A stretch of 64,000 nucleotides of DNA from Epichloe hybrida (taxonomy: Eukaryota > Ascomycota > Sordariomycetes > Hypocreales > Clavicipitaceae), in NCBI GenBank assembly GCA_019022495.1, contig JAFEKR010000045.1, positions 62,001 to 126,000 on the forward strand, in the 5' to 3' direction. Positions 11,353 to 22,374 of this stretch are shown here, one piece after another. The notes beneath the pieces are model-generated. The model was given only the letters and a program-made list of their open reading frames with translations, did no database searches and was not told the origin of the DNA. Positions within the stretch are counted from its first letter, which is position 1. The number at the start of each line of letters is the position of its first letter. The position numbers and the translations under genes are program-made.

Positions 11353-14325
11353 TTACGAAACCATTGTCCACTTCTCACGGCGCACTATCCCCGTGGAAAC
11401 GTCTACGCCGCAGGTGACGGCCTCCCAGGTATCTGTCCTCCAAATAAAGGCGTTCCACGTGCCGGACATGATGTCCTCCATCTTGTCGGCGCGCATCCAG
11501 AATTCGGCGGTCCTGGACGCGGGCATGTAGTGGAACGTCGTTACGCAGACGACGGCTCTCGTGCGAATGTCCCTGGCAGACGTGGAGTTGTCTCCCCCGT
11601 CACTATTGTTTACCAAGAGGTGGTAGATGTTGTGCGGCGGCTTCGCGGAGCACCCCACTTTGGTGTTCCAGAAGAGGAGCATGAAGTGAGGCAGGCGGTT
11701 GTTCTCCGCGCGGACGGGCGTCGGGAAGGCGATGGTGTACTTTGCTATGCTCGCGAGCGGGACGAGTGCGCCGCCCAGCGAGTCGGTCCCGAACGGGAGC
11801 AGCCGACACCATATGCTGAGCAGGGTGGTGAACTCTGGAACCCACGGCTGCACGGTCATTTGCCTGGCCGGGGGGTTGGCGTCGACGTCGGAGGGGTCGG
11901 AGACGCGCTTCGTGGGCGGCCGGGCGCGGGTGGTGATGACGCCGGTGCAGATGCAGGAGAGGATTCTGAGCAGCCAGTGCGCCGGGTACCCGACCTCGAA
12001 CATGGCGACGGCGAGGCGGATGAGGGCGGTGAGGTTGAGCGGCGCGTACACGGGCTGGCCGCTGAAGACTGGTCGTGGATACGGGAGACAGATCTTGAGG
12101 AGGTGGGCGTAGATCCATTTCTCGAACGCGGGCTTCGGCAACAGCTGCTCGTGGGACATGGTCGAGCTTGGCATCCTGTCCCAGATCATGTACCCCTCGA
12201 ACGCGAACGGCATGAGTGGAAATGGCGTGAGCGACGTCTTGAATGCTTGCGGCAAGTCCGCTCTCGTGAGTTCGCCTGGTCGCCGTGTGACCAGGAAGTG
12301 CCGGCGGATGTGCTGCATCTTGTACATGAGCAAGTACTCTGACTGGAACGTCTCGTGATCGGGAAACTCTGGCGGGTTGAGAAGATTGACGAAACGCAGG
12401 CTGGATGGTTGGTCTTCCTTGAGGAGTGGCCGACCAGCCAGGAAAGACGTGAGGTGGCCGCCAATGTAGTCTCTGGTTTTCCAAAGCTTGTGTTAGGACC
12501 ACAGCGTACACTCTCGGATAGCAGAATGAATGGGGAGCCCTATCTTACGGGATGTTGCTCATGTGGACATAGTCAAAGGTACGAGGGAAAAGAGCCGGGT
12601 CGAGCATCGAGCTCCCTCTGGGATCCCCTCTGGGAGGAGACAGCCGGTGAGGCAGCGTTTTGTAGCGAATGCGCTCCATGACGTCGGCCGCCTCGCCCAC
12701 GATGAGTTCCACCACCAACCGGCCCTCGATGCTGAAACCAAACGTAGATGTGCTGAAGCCGCGAAATACCATAGCAAGCTTTTCTATGGAGCTGCTGTCG
12801 CCCTCCCCTCTGGGTGGCGGCGCGCCCATCGACTCGGTCACTTCCAGAGGATCAAACTCGATGGCGCCGAAGCCCGTCTCTCCTTGTTGCCTGACGGCGT
12901 CGGCAAAGTCGTAGTCTATGAGTGTGTTGTTGACTCTCCAGTTCGAGCGTATGTGTTGCCGCAATCCCTTGATGTCGCCTGTTGATCGGTAGTCGGCCAA
13001 GGGTTTCACGAGAGACGTCTCGCGTCTTTCCGCAACCGCTGCTGGCGGCAACACGACGGTGAGATTCTCGAAATCAGCCTTCTCCGACTTGTTGCTGCCG
13101 TCGCGCTTTCCGCCAAAGAGGGCCTCGGCGCGGAGTCGGTCTGAACGCTGTCTCGGCTTCACGAATTTTCTCACCTCGCGCGCATTGGACAAGCCAGGCC
13201 AGGGGTGCTGCCATTGACGAAGAACTCGAGCCAGGGGTTTCCTGTCGTTTTCTGCGACGAAAACAAACTCGAGGACGTCGTCGCCTTCGCCCTCGAGCCT
13301 CTTTATGAGCTCGCTGATGCTGGTCTGTAGCCTGGCCTCGACCCAGGGGGGAATGATCTGACAGCTGAAGAGGTAAGCCATGTCTAGGAAACAATCATCG
13401 CCCCGAGGGTCCCCTTGCACCACCTCTGTTTCTCCTCGGATCATCATGTAGAGGAAAATGAGTACCCTGGCCAATGCTGCTGGCTTCAGATCCACCAGGG
13501 TGAAGTGAAGTTTTCCAAAGCATGGTCCCTCTGTCGCTTCCTCTCTCAGCATCATTCCCATGATGGCGGAGAAGACGTTGCGTCCATCCCCGCTGCCGGC
13601 GAAGAGGAACGAGATGTCGGGGCTTCCAGCGCCTTTGGTTCCGAACTGCTCTTTCAAAAGGTCCATCCTGTCGTGGCCCACGCAGAAGTATTCTAGAATG
13701 CTCGTGCTGGATTGCGCATCAGCAGAAACAGAATCACATGTACAACGAGGTCAACATACAGACATGGCTTATACCGCGGAAGTCGGTCGAGGACATGCCC
13801 TCTGAGAAGGGCTTCGTCGGGGCTCTCACCGGACAGAGCCTTGATCGATTCAGCGGATTCCTGCAGCTCCGCTCGGACATGACCATCGCCAATGGCTGAA
13901 ATGGCCTCCTCGGCAGAGTGCACGTCGAGCAAGTGTAAGTAGCACTTGGCCATCCGGCTGTACAGCTTGTCCTTCTTGGCGTCGTCAGTGTCGGTTCCAG
14001 AGAAGGCCAATGATGTTGCCTTTTGGATGTAGGTAATGGCGGCTCTATAGTCACCCATCTCATATTTCACGGCGGATAGATTGGAGATGGGTGAGGCATC
14101 TTGGGGAGCCAGCAACGCAGCTTTCTTGTATGCCTCTTCGGCTGGAGCCCATGTCAGAATCTGCTTCCGAGTGCCATGATCATGATGGAAGGATGTCGTC
14201 GTCTACTCCGCACCTTGGGTCAGATTGCCTGCCCGGTAGAGGCCATTCCCCAGAGCTCTGGCCTCGGCGGCGGCATCAGCATCAGCGCCGACTTGTTGGG
14301 CCGACGTTGCGCTCATTGTGCTCAT
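11353..14325 (-). CDS. TPR-like / DUF4470-type domain protein, 923 aa
   Basis: The model is complement(join(11353..12472, 12549..13706, 13760..14141, 14214..14325)), 924 codons including the stop. Donors are GTGCGG, GTATGT and GTAAGA; acceptors are CTCCAG, ATCCAG and ACCAG. All junctions keep frame. Residues 15-150 form a helical, TPR-like region (AEEAYKKAALLAPQDASP, then NLSAVKYEMGDYRAAITY). From about residue 165 comes the pattern DISFLFAGSGDGRNVFSAIM, which matches the Gly-Asp-x-Arg-Asn signature that I associate with DUF4470 of fungal MYND/TPR-type proteins. I see no MYND zinc-finger cysteine set. The long C-terminal half (from about 550) is ordered, rich in Trp, Phe and Pro, and unassigned. 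A second in-frame ATG lies 9 nt downstream at 14316. The biochemical role of this family is not known to me. Confidence 0.85.
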
Positions 14326-15146
14326 TTGTGCTTGTGCTCACTTGTGCCCCAGAATTACAATCTTCCGAGTTGCAAGCGAAAGTATACACATGTGTTAGTC
14401 CGTGCCGCCAACAAATGACAGATGGAAGAAGAGAGGAAGCACGGCAGTCTTTGCCGCCTTTCAAAAAAAAAAAAAAAAAAAGTTTGGGTCCGCAGGGTCA
14501 ATTCGCTGGTCCAATTGAGCGGTCCGGACCAATTGGGCCCGGCATTTTCCTCGGTAGGGGTCCATAACATGCCACATGCCACATCGGCACTTGGCACTTG
14601 GCACTCCATCCTTCAATCTTCAACAACAAGCCATCTTCCTCATTCTAATCAATCAAACCAGCTTTGCCGCGCTCACGCCACCCCCCTTCCTCTGGCGTTC
14701 AAAGCCAATCGGCTGTCGCCCGGTCCGCCGAGCTCCACCTGCGGGTTCGGCTTGAGATGACCATCCTGCAGCCACTTCGACAACGCCTTCAAGTACCGAG
14801 TACGGGGTGCCGGTTTGTGGGGCTAGGCATACGAGTTGGGATGAAGCCGGGTCGCGGTTTGGGACATGTGGTGCAAAGCCGGTGAGAAGCCCAGAGAGAC
14901 ACAATTCATTTCTTTTTCGTCCAATTACACAGATTGCAAACTACCCCAAATCTATAACTCAAGCTCTATAAGCTATCGTAACTTTTTTTGAAAGGCTCCA
15001 TGGTCAAAATGGCTAGAAAGCCGCCATCCTTTCCGTGCGAATAATCAACCCTATGTTCCTGGCCCGATTGACTCATGGTCACACAGAACATTCCACTCCA
15101 TCATCTCGTTTCTCACATCCGTCATCTGCGCTGCATGAGGCTTCGC
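14326..15146. other. intergenic region
   Basis: No gene supported. An A homopolymer of 19 occupies 14463-14481. The region upstream of 14325 is presumably promoter of the minus-strand DUF4470-type gene, and the right end is the 3' flank of the adenylosuccinate synthetase gene. Confidence 0.5.
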
Positions 15147-18100
15147 TCAAGCGCGCTTGATCATGGCCTCGCGGTCGGGGCCGGTGCCAATCCACTTGAT
15201 CTGGTTGACGTTAGTGAAAGCCTGCCAAGCAGGAACGCCCCGAAATCAGCCTACCTTGACTCCAACAAAGCTCTCAATGTACTAGCAAGGTCGTTAGTAC
15301 GAGCCACCCTGACACTGGCAGGTGTCTTACCTCGACGTAGTCTCTAGCTTGCTTAGGGAGGTCGTAGAAGGACTTTGCATGAGTCGTTGGCTTCTGCCAT
15401 CCTGGCATTTCATGATAGACAACCTCGGCTCGGTCTAGGATGTCGAGATCCGCTGGGTAAGAGTCCAGTTCCTGCATGCCATCAGTGTCTTTCTATTCAC
15501 TAGCTTTTGACCAAAGAGGCTAACCTCGCCGTCAACCTTGTAGGCGATGGCGATTTTAATCGTGTCAAACGTATCCAGAACATCGAGCTGAAAGGCGCCA
15601 GTTAGCTGCCACGAATAGGACCAGAAGCGCCCAGATGTGAACATCTACCTTTGTAAGATTTAAAGCGGAGTAGTAGTTGATCGAAGTGCTGTACTTGACA
15701 ACGACAAGGTCTATACCGGTCCAGGTCAGTGACATCAGCCGACCAATCATAGCAGCGTGGTCGTCATAATTACCAAGCCTAAGTACAATTAGCCAGTCAT
15801 CCGGCGGAGTTCTGCTTTGGTCAAGTATACTTACCATCCACATCTACGTCTTCGGCCAGTCGTTGTTCCCTAGGTTTACACTTAGCTTTGGAAGGTAAGA
15901 AAGCTCATTGCCTATGGAGTCTAACCCATTCTCGGCCAATCTCCTGGAGTTTGGTTCCAATCCTATCGCAATTCGTTAGTTTCTCATTCATGTCTCTAGG
16001 CACTGAGAACGCACTCTCCAGTATCTTCTGTCTTGAAAGCTCCCTGCCCGACGCGAGTTGTGTCTACGCTGGTCAGCGTTGTTTCATGCTCAAGAGTGCA
16101 AACAACGTACAAGCCTTCACCACTCCGATCGTCTCTGTGATGTTCTTCGGGTTCAAGGCGAGTCCGTCTATAATCCCACCCAGTGTTGTATTAGACGAGG
16201 TCACAAACTATTTGGATCTGTTAGTATGACTGCAAGATTTGAAGACCAAACTGATGAAAACTTACTGGGAACGTCCCATAATTTATGTCGAGCATAAGTG
16301 CCTGTTCAAACGAGGACGAGCACAAGCGCCCGGCCTCAGACCCCTTTCCACTTGAGAGAACTCAACTTGTACCGGTCGTTCTGCCTACGTGTAGAAGGCG
16401 AAAAGAGTCCGATATGAAAAAAGGTCCTGAAATCATCTAGAGACAAGGTCATCGCATGCCAAGCATAGCGTTTGACCTCAAGAGACCAGGTTTGGTCCGT
16501 CGCTAGACAAGTCAAGTGCTCAGTTTTCACATGGGAAGCGTCACGCCCCCAAACACCCGAGCTCAAGGCCCAGCAGACCACAAGTACAAGCCAGTCCCCT
16601 AGGCTGTTCCGGAACCTCAGTGGAGAGCAAAAACAGAACGCAGAGCTCAGTTTGGCGAAAGAATGTTGGGATTCGACCAACAGAGTGTCTTTGCCAGGGA
16701 ACTACTACGTCCCGCCCTCCTGCCTGGGTATCCTTCTCAGGCCAAGGAAAGGGGAATACGAGACCGCAAGCACAGTTGCTCGACCCACCAATCGGTCAAT
16801 ATCGAGACATTAACTGCAGAGTAGAGCTCTTACATTTGCCCCCTCTACCAATATGTTCGTATTGCTCTCTTGGGCTGACCGGATGAACGACACGCCATCC
16901 ACGGCGTATTTCGCCAACTTCGGTCGATACCCGTTAAACCGAGCGAGTTCTTCCTCGATATCGTACTCGAATAGTTCCCCGTAGCGCTTTCGGTAGCCAT
17001 CGGCTAATCGTCGGAGTTTAGACTCAAATAGCTCGGGGTTGAAAACCTCCGCTAATCTGATTCCACTCCGCTATACGGGGTTCAGCAAGATTTTTTTTTC
17101 AAAAAAAAAAAAAAAACAGGTTAGATATCCTCTTACCGCGGCTTTGGTCGTGAGACATGGGCCAGTACCCTTCATTGTAGTGCCCAGTTTTTTTTCTAAA
17201 AAATCAGATATATATCGCTCGTGTGATTCCAGTGCGCAGGACCAACCTCCGAGCTCCCTCTCCTCTATTCCATCAACTGCCACGTGCATCTGCAAATCGA
17301 TGTGCACTCGGTCCGAAACAAGGATGCGATCATGTACCGAGGGAAGGCCCTTCTCCTCGAGCTCCTGTAGCTCCTTGAAAAAGCTTGGGCTAAGGGCAAG
17401 GTCAGTATCTCGACGTACTTATGAAAGAGCCGCGGAGGCCAGATCAGACGCCAGTATGGTGATAGAGGGGATGGAGGTGACCAGGTGAAGAGACATCGTT
17501 ACTTACACATGGAAGACGACTCCCGAGCCGATGAAGTTCATGCTGCGTGAAATATCAGTTTCGCTGATGTCTGAGCTGAGTGGGCTGAAAAGATACCATT
17601 TTGGGTTGATGAGACCAGAGGGAAGCAAATGAAAGCTATGAAAAGGTGAGTAGTTGTTGAAAGACTTCCGTGTCTGTATACGCCCACCTATACGACACTC
17701 CATTGGCGCTACAGAGAAAAAAAGTCAGTAATACATTCATTCTCAAGAGTCAATTGCCAGGAAGCAAGGAGATTCAACTCACACAATAGAGTGCCCAGCG
17801 TTGTGTCCCCCCTTGATTTACTATCAGTATACATTCGCCATAGCGGAACGTGTCGTTGCTCACAGCGGCTCGAGCGCAGATTTGTGCCTCGGGGGCAAGG
17901 ATATCGGTCAGTTTTCCTTTCTACACCATGGTACGTCGTTAGAAAATCAGTTCTGCAGGCGTCTCGTAGCCAGAAGGCCTGGGTTCGAGCTGGAAGGGAA
18001 GACATACGCCCTCATCTCCTGTGTATCGCGCCAAGTTAGCACCACAAAGAACGTTCATCGCATCACGCCCAATGCCCCGGTTTCGGCGGGGCACAGCGAG

Positions 18101-18167
18101 AAGAAGTGAGGGGTGGGAGAGGACGAGACGTACCCCATTGGGAGCCTAGGATAATTGTGATTGTCAT
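15147..18167 (-). CDS. adenylosuccinate synthetase, 423 aa, in 21 exons
   Basis: It would catalyse GTP-dependent joining of IMP and aspartate, the first step from IMP to AMP. Exons on the minus strand: 18167-18134, 18018-18008, 17920-17864, 17811-17783, 17708-17688, 17635-17597, 17542-17507, 17389-17247, 17195-17137, 17070-16834, 16301-16266, 16207-16111, 16063-16015, 15962-15926, 15869-15835, 15778-15774, 15710-15649, 15587-15525, 15471-15331, 15281-15255, 15200-15147. They sum to 424 codons, the family's normal length. Family signatures are intact: GSQWGDEGKGKL at the N-terminus, GGHNAGHSIVANG, ILVEGANALMLD, VTSSNTT, GVVKAYTTRVG, TTGRRRRCGWLDLVV, and WIGTGPDREAMI near the end. The usual KGIGPxYSxKAxR segment reads MKGTGPCLTTKAAR, so this may be a divergent paralogue rather than the housekeeping copy. 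Two exons are microexons of 11 nt and 5 nt. One intron (16302-16833) is 532 nt; the others are 47-117 nt. Confidence 0.93.
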
Positions 18168-19053
18168 GTTGCGATAGTTGTGGCTGAAAAGCACGATATC
18201 AGTCGTCGTCGGGTGAAGGAAGAAAAAGCGTAGAAGTTTTAATAGGCGCGACACGGAAGCAGCCGCACCATGTTTTTTGTCCATGAGGAACCACGATAAG
18301 GCAGCATCAATCACGTGCGAGAGCACCCCCCCTCACAACCCCCACCAACTTATGTATAACATCGAAGACGGGGCTCGAATGAGCAATTTTCCCATATTTG
18401 TCGGCGTGTTCAATGTTTTCTTTTCAAGTGTTGGACTTTATATAATTGCCATATGCAACACGACCAAGGGAGCCATCACAGTAGAATTCCCGTCGCACAA
18501 ACCTACTTGCCGTGCATCGAATTCAATACATTGAGGACCATTTTCCAGACTTTTTGCGGTACCTTTTGTTGGCGATTTTGTGCAAACATGACTCTCGCCA
18601 ATACCCAAATCTCATTGCCACCATCCATCGGAAGAAGGACCAGCAAGGCAGCCAAGTTCGACTTCATCAGCTTACATACTTTGAGAAGCACCGATTGGTC
18701 TTCAAGTTGGCAGTCAGTCTCCACTCCACCCACCCATGCTGGTTACACAACAGCCAGCCAAGCACAACATCCCTCCGTACTCGATTCCATGATGAGTCCA
18801 TGTCCGTCCGACGGACCCCTTACCATCTTGCATGCTTCCATTTTCATTCACCAGCTCGTCACAATTGACGACTTTGCAGTCCACTTTGACCCGATGCCTG
18901 GTCGGTAGCCTGTTATCACCACAGCCAATGGGCATTTAAATCGCACCCGGTCCTCTCTCGTTCAGGGCATCGTCGCCATTGCCAACACCATAACCAAGAT
19001 CCCCTTTCGGGGCCTCGCCCGTTCCTCACGTCGAGAGCTTTACCCCAGCGAGC
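18168..19053. promoter_or_regulatory. divergent intergenic region between adenylosuccinate synthetase and carrier genes
   Basis: This 886-bp stretch separates two divergent genes and must hold both promoters. Short open frames at 18453-18908 overlap in several phases and resemble nothing known. I could not assign specific binding sites. Confidence 0.4.
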
Positions 19054-20245
19054 ATGGCTTTTCCGACGATGCAGAACGCTCCGAGCACCAGCGCTGCTCT
19101 GCCGGAGGTGGCGACCCAAAAGTCGTCGAGTCGGGACTACAAGGGCTTCGTGGCGGGTGTGTTCAGTGGTATTGCCAAGCTGACTGGTATGTTGTTGGTG
19201 TCCATGTCCAGCATTCGCTATCATCGTGGCCCAAAGGAAAGGAGGAGGAAGAATAAAGCTGCATTCCTGGTTCATCTCATGCCCAAGCCACGCTCTCATC
19301 TATCTGTCCTCACCATGATCCATGACGCCCCGAAGCTAATTCAAGAGCGAACCAGTCGGTCACCCCTTCGACACGGTCAAGGTCCGACTGCAAACCACCG
19401 GCAAAGGCCGTTTCAGCGGTCCCCTCGAATGCGTCACCCAGACCATAAAGAATGAGGGCGCAAGAGGTCTCTACAAGGGCGCGACGCCCCCCCTCGTGGG
19501 CTGGATGTTCATGGACTCCATCATGCTCGGCTCGCTCACCGTCTAACGCCGCCTCATGGCCGAGCACGTCTTCCACGCATCCTCATGGACCCCGGGGATA
19601 GGCGAGGGCGCGGGTCTAGGGTTCAAGGCCCTCCTCGGCGACGCCGGCTCCCCGCCGACCTATCTCCCGCCGCTGGGCCATGGAATAGCAGGCATCTTCG
19701 CCGGCGCAACCGTCAGCTTCATCGCCGCCCCCGTGGAGCACATCAAGGCCCGCCTGCAGATCCAGTACGCCGCCGATAAGTCGCAGCGGAGGTACTCGGG
19801 CCCCATAGACTGTCTCCGCAAGATATACACGCATCACGGCGTGCGGGGCGTGTACCACGGGCTCGGCGCAACCATCATCTTCCGCGGCCTCTTCTTCTTT
19901 TGGTGGGGGAGCTACGATATGCTGTCAAGGTGGATGAGACAAAAGACGAATATGAGTGCGCCGGCTATCAATTTCTGGGCCGGCGGGCTTAGTGCCCAGG
20001 TTTTCTGGCTGACGAGCTACCCGAGTGATTTGGTGAAGCAGCGCATCATGACGGATCCGCTGGGCGGAGGCCTGGGCGATGGCGAGCGCAGGTTCCCGCG
20101 GTGGAGGAACGCTGCGGCCGCGGTATGGAAGGAGAGCGGGTGGAGGGGATACTGGAGAGGATTTTTGCCGTGTTTTCTAAGAGCGTTCCCTGCGAACGCC
20201 ACGGCCTTGTTAGTCTTTGAGGGCGTCATGAGAGGCCTCCCTTGA
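19054..20245 (+). pseudogene. mitochondrial carrier family protein interrupted by in-frame TAA
   Basis: The model is join(19054..19186, 19356..20245), with a 169-nt intron (donor GTATGT, branch GCTAAT, acceptor ACCAG). Read through, it gives about 340 residues with three carrier repeats. The first repeat reads VGHPFDTVKVRLQ after the intron, the second contains APVEHIKARLQIQ, and the third SYPSDLVKQRIM, each matching the Px[D/E]xx[K/R]x[K/R] signature of solute carriers of the inner mitochondrial membrane. A single TAA at 19544-19546 replaces residue 108, between SIMLGSLTV and RRLMAEH, where a Tyr codon (TAC) would fit. Everything downstream is intact and codon-biased. The call is therefore a recent nonsense allele, a sequencing error, or rarely stop read-through. 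Its closest relatives are probably the Ymc/ornithine-acylcarnitine subgroup; the substrate is not determinable here. Confidence 0.8.
19544..19546 (+). other. premature TAA stop inside the carrier reading frame
   Basis: The frame is fixed by the conserved carrier motifs on both sides and by the splice phase. The sequence around it is GTC TAA CGC CGC; one base change from TAC would restore an open frame. Confidence 0.85.
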
Positions 20246-20251
20246 GAGAGA

Positions 20252-20373
20252 GGGGGTTTGTGAGGAGGGCGATTGGGCAACATGTACAATATAAACTTGT
20301 TCTTTTTTTAGAAAGATGGGGTTTGGAAGGAGGTGATTTTTGCAATATGTACAATGTACACTTGTTCTTTTAG
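20252..20373. repeat. imperfect ~58-bp tandem duplication
   Basis: Copy 1 is at 20252-20311 and copy 2 at 20318-20373. Both run from a GGGGTTTG start through CAAxATGTACAAT to ACTTGTTCTTTT and AG, with scattered substitutions and small indels between them. It lies just after the carrier stop codon, in what should be its 3' untranslated region. Confidence 0.75.
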
Positions 20374-20760
20374 GAGACGCATATGCCGCCGGCGGCATGA
20401 CAATATGTGCCGCGAGATGGCAACTAGCATATGTATGGTATAGGGATATTGAAAAAAAAAACACAACTCATTTACATTTTGATCAGCAAGAAAGCAATCA
20501 TTTCCCGGTACAAAGAGTAGGTAAGCTGAATCTTCGTTGTCGCGACATTGCTTGCACGGGCGAAGCAAGACGAACAGACACATCATCATGGGTTTCACTC
20601 GAAATGGCTGGTTATATTCGTAATGTCCTGTGTCATCAGCCTAGCATTGAAAACACATCCAGTTTCAGACCACAGCTCATATTCCACCACAAAATGACCG
20701 AATCCATTTCTCGTTCCCCGAGGTACACCGAAATTAGAGGCGCAACAAAGCGGACCTAAT
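20374..20760. other. intergenic region
   Basis: No gene supported between the convergent carrier (+) and L22 (-) genes; this is presumably 3' untranslated sequence of both. Confidence 0.5.
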
Positions 20761-21577
20761 TTACTCGTCGTCCTCGTCGGCCTCGTCGTCAACGACGTTG
20801 AAGAACTTGAGCTCGTAAACACCGCGGGAGGTAGAGACAACACGGAGCCAGTCACGGAGCTGCTGCTTCTTAAGGAACTTCTTAGTCCTAATGATGACAA
20901 AAAAAAAAATAACAGAAAAATATTGTCAGTGATTCATGCGCCCTCTCAGCAGTGGTGATTGGACTAAGCAGTTGAAAAATACGCACAGGTACTTAAGGTA
21001 GCGGCCAGACAGGTCGTTATGGGCAATAATCTCGATCTTTCCCTCACCCTGCTGCTGGACAATAACATTGTCGCCCAGGTTGTTGGTGCGGCCCTCGACC
21101 TTTATGGTGTCCTGGAGGAACTTCTCGAAGGCGGAGATGTCGAAGATCTTGTCGCTAGCAGGCTGCTGAGCGTTGATGATAAACTACACCCCCATCGTGT
21201 TAGTTTTTCATTATCTCGAGTTCCGAATTCTTGAGTCGATATCTGCCCAAGTCCACAAAAAAAAGAACGTACCTTCTTAGTCTGCTTCTGGGCCTTGCCT
21301 GACTTCTTCTATGAGAATGATGACAACTTAGCCTACTGCATGATCTTTTACGGCGCTAAGGCTCTTCCATAAACACCAGCCCTTCTTGCATTTGTCCGTC
21401 CTTGACGTCCAAAGCCATTCCATCTTCGCGAGAGCTAAGTCGAGAAGGGCAAGTCCCGGCATCGATTCATGGTGATCCAGACGAGCGGCGAGGATGTTCC
21501 GAATACGAGAAGAGGCTGGTCGTGGTATCGCGTCTAACAGCAAAGCAGGATCAAATACATACGGTCTGAGGAGCCAT
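20761..21577 (-). CDS. rpl22: 60S ribosomal protein L22 (eL22), 124 aa
   Basis: The model is complement(join(20761..20887, 20987..21183, 21273..21308, 21563..21577)), exactly 125 codons with TAA. The start ATG is in CAAGATGGC. Exon 1 encodes five residues (MAPQT), exon 2 a basic stretch of twelve, exon 3 the body ([15 protein letters not shown], then [10 protein letters not shown]), and exon 4 the acidic tail ending in EADEDDE. This is the normal size and layout of eL22, a protein of the large ribosomal subunit. The first intron is 254 nt, the others 89 and 99 nt; introns close to the start are usual for fungal ribosomal protein genes. The upstream minus-strand leader is pyrimidine-rich, as expected for a translation-machinery promoter, and carries a 36-bp direct repeat. 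Confidence 0.96.
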
Positions 21578-21617
21578 CTTGGATGATTAGAGTGAATGGA
21601 TTTGTTGGAAGAACGCA

Positions 21618-21766
21618 AAGAGGTCGAATCCTGCGCCTTTGCAAATAATGCGTAAAGGAAGATGAGGGAGAAAAAGGGAAGCAGAGCAGGAGGGCGATGA
21701 GGACGAGGAAGAGGGAGAAGAAAGGCGAGGAAGAGGTCGAATCCTGCGCCTTTGCAAATAATGCGT
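21618..21766. repeat. 36-bp direct repeat in the L22 upstream region
   Basis: An identical 36-bp sequence (AAGAGGTCGAATCC...AATGCGT on the plus strand) occurs at 21618-21653 and again at 21731-21766, 113 bp apart. The spacer is a long purine run (pyrimidine-rich on the L22 coding strand). The repeats lie 41-190 bp upstream of the L22 start codon. Confidence 0.9.
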
Positions 21767-22374
21767 GAATGGTATTGACGAATTTCCGACCGCAGTGGCA
21801 GCAGCCGCCCACTTTGAGATTTTCCCACCCCCCGATTTGGCGCACTACTTTTAGTGGGCGATGCTTGAAAATTTAGTGCGAGCGCCAAATATGGCTGACA
21901 ATTATTAGGGCTCTTTCGATTTATTTGTGGGTATCCGTAATCGATAAGTGATGTCTTTTCGGCTGTTCATCACGTGCTCGTTCATTACTCCTTACTCACT
22001 CCGTAGTCCGTAGGAGCCCACGCCCACTTCAGTCATGATGAGGCAATGTCCAGAAAGTAAACTCTGATGTCGAGGTGACTACTGCAATACCGCGGGCTTC
22101 GGCGATAGTCAAGAACACAACGGCAGCCCTAGCTATAGTCAAGATCGCAGTAGCAGCCCCCACAACAGTGAAGGATGCAGTAGCGCTGCTTTATCACCAA
22201 CGGTCATTCTGATTGCTCAGGCTCATCAATGGAAACAGGTCAAATTCATACTATCATGTACGCGATAGTTTTTCATACCTAGGCTGACAATAGAACAATC
22301 TTCAGCTCCATCAGGCCGTAGACTCATACACTTCATACATCATCGTAGTCCGCAACGTAAGAAATAAAATGACA
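21767..22374. promoter_or_regulatory. intergenic region with L22 promoter
   Basis: Region between the L22 gene and the 3' end of the giant gene on the same strand. It contains a CTCCGTAGTCCGTAGG motif near 22000 that belongs to a recurring intergenic family. No gene supported. Confidence 0.4.

Noticed and set aside
11530..12342. 270-codon plus-strand frame
   Set aside because: It is antisense to a well-supported exon of the DUF4470-type gene and has the Gly/Arg/Glu bias of a shadow frame.
16336..16680. 114-codon frame on the minus strand inside adenylosuccinate synthetase
   Set aside because: It lies wholly in the 532-nt intron; the enzyme's conserved sequence is continuous across that intron, so it is not an exon of this gene.
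21309..21562. Possible intronic snoRNA in L22 intron 1
   Set aside because: I looked for C (TGATGA) and D (CTGA) boxes at matched ends and for an H/ACA pattern and found no convincing pair.
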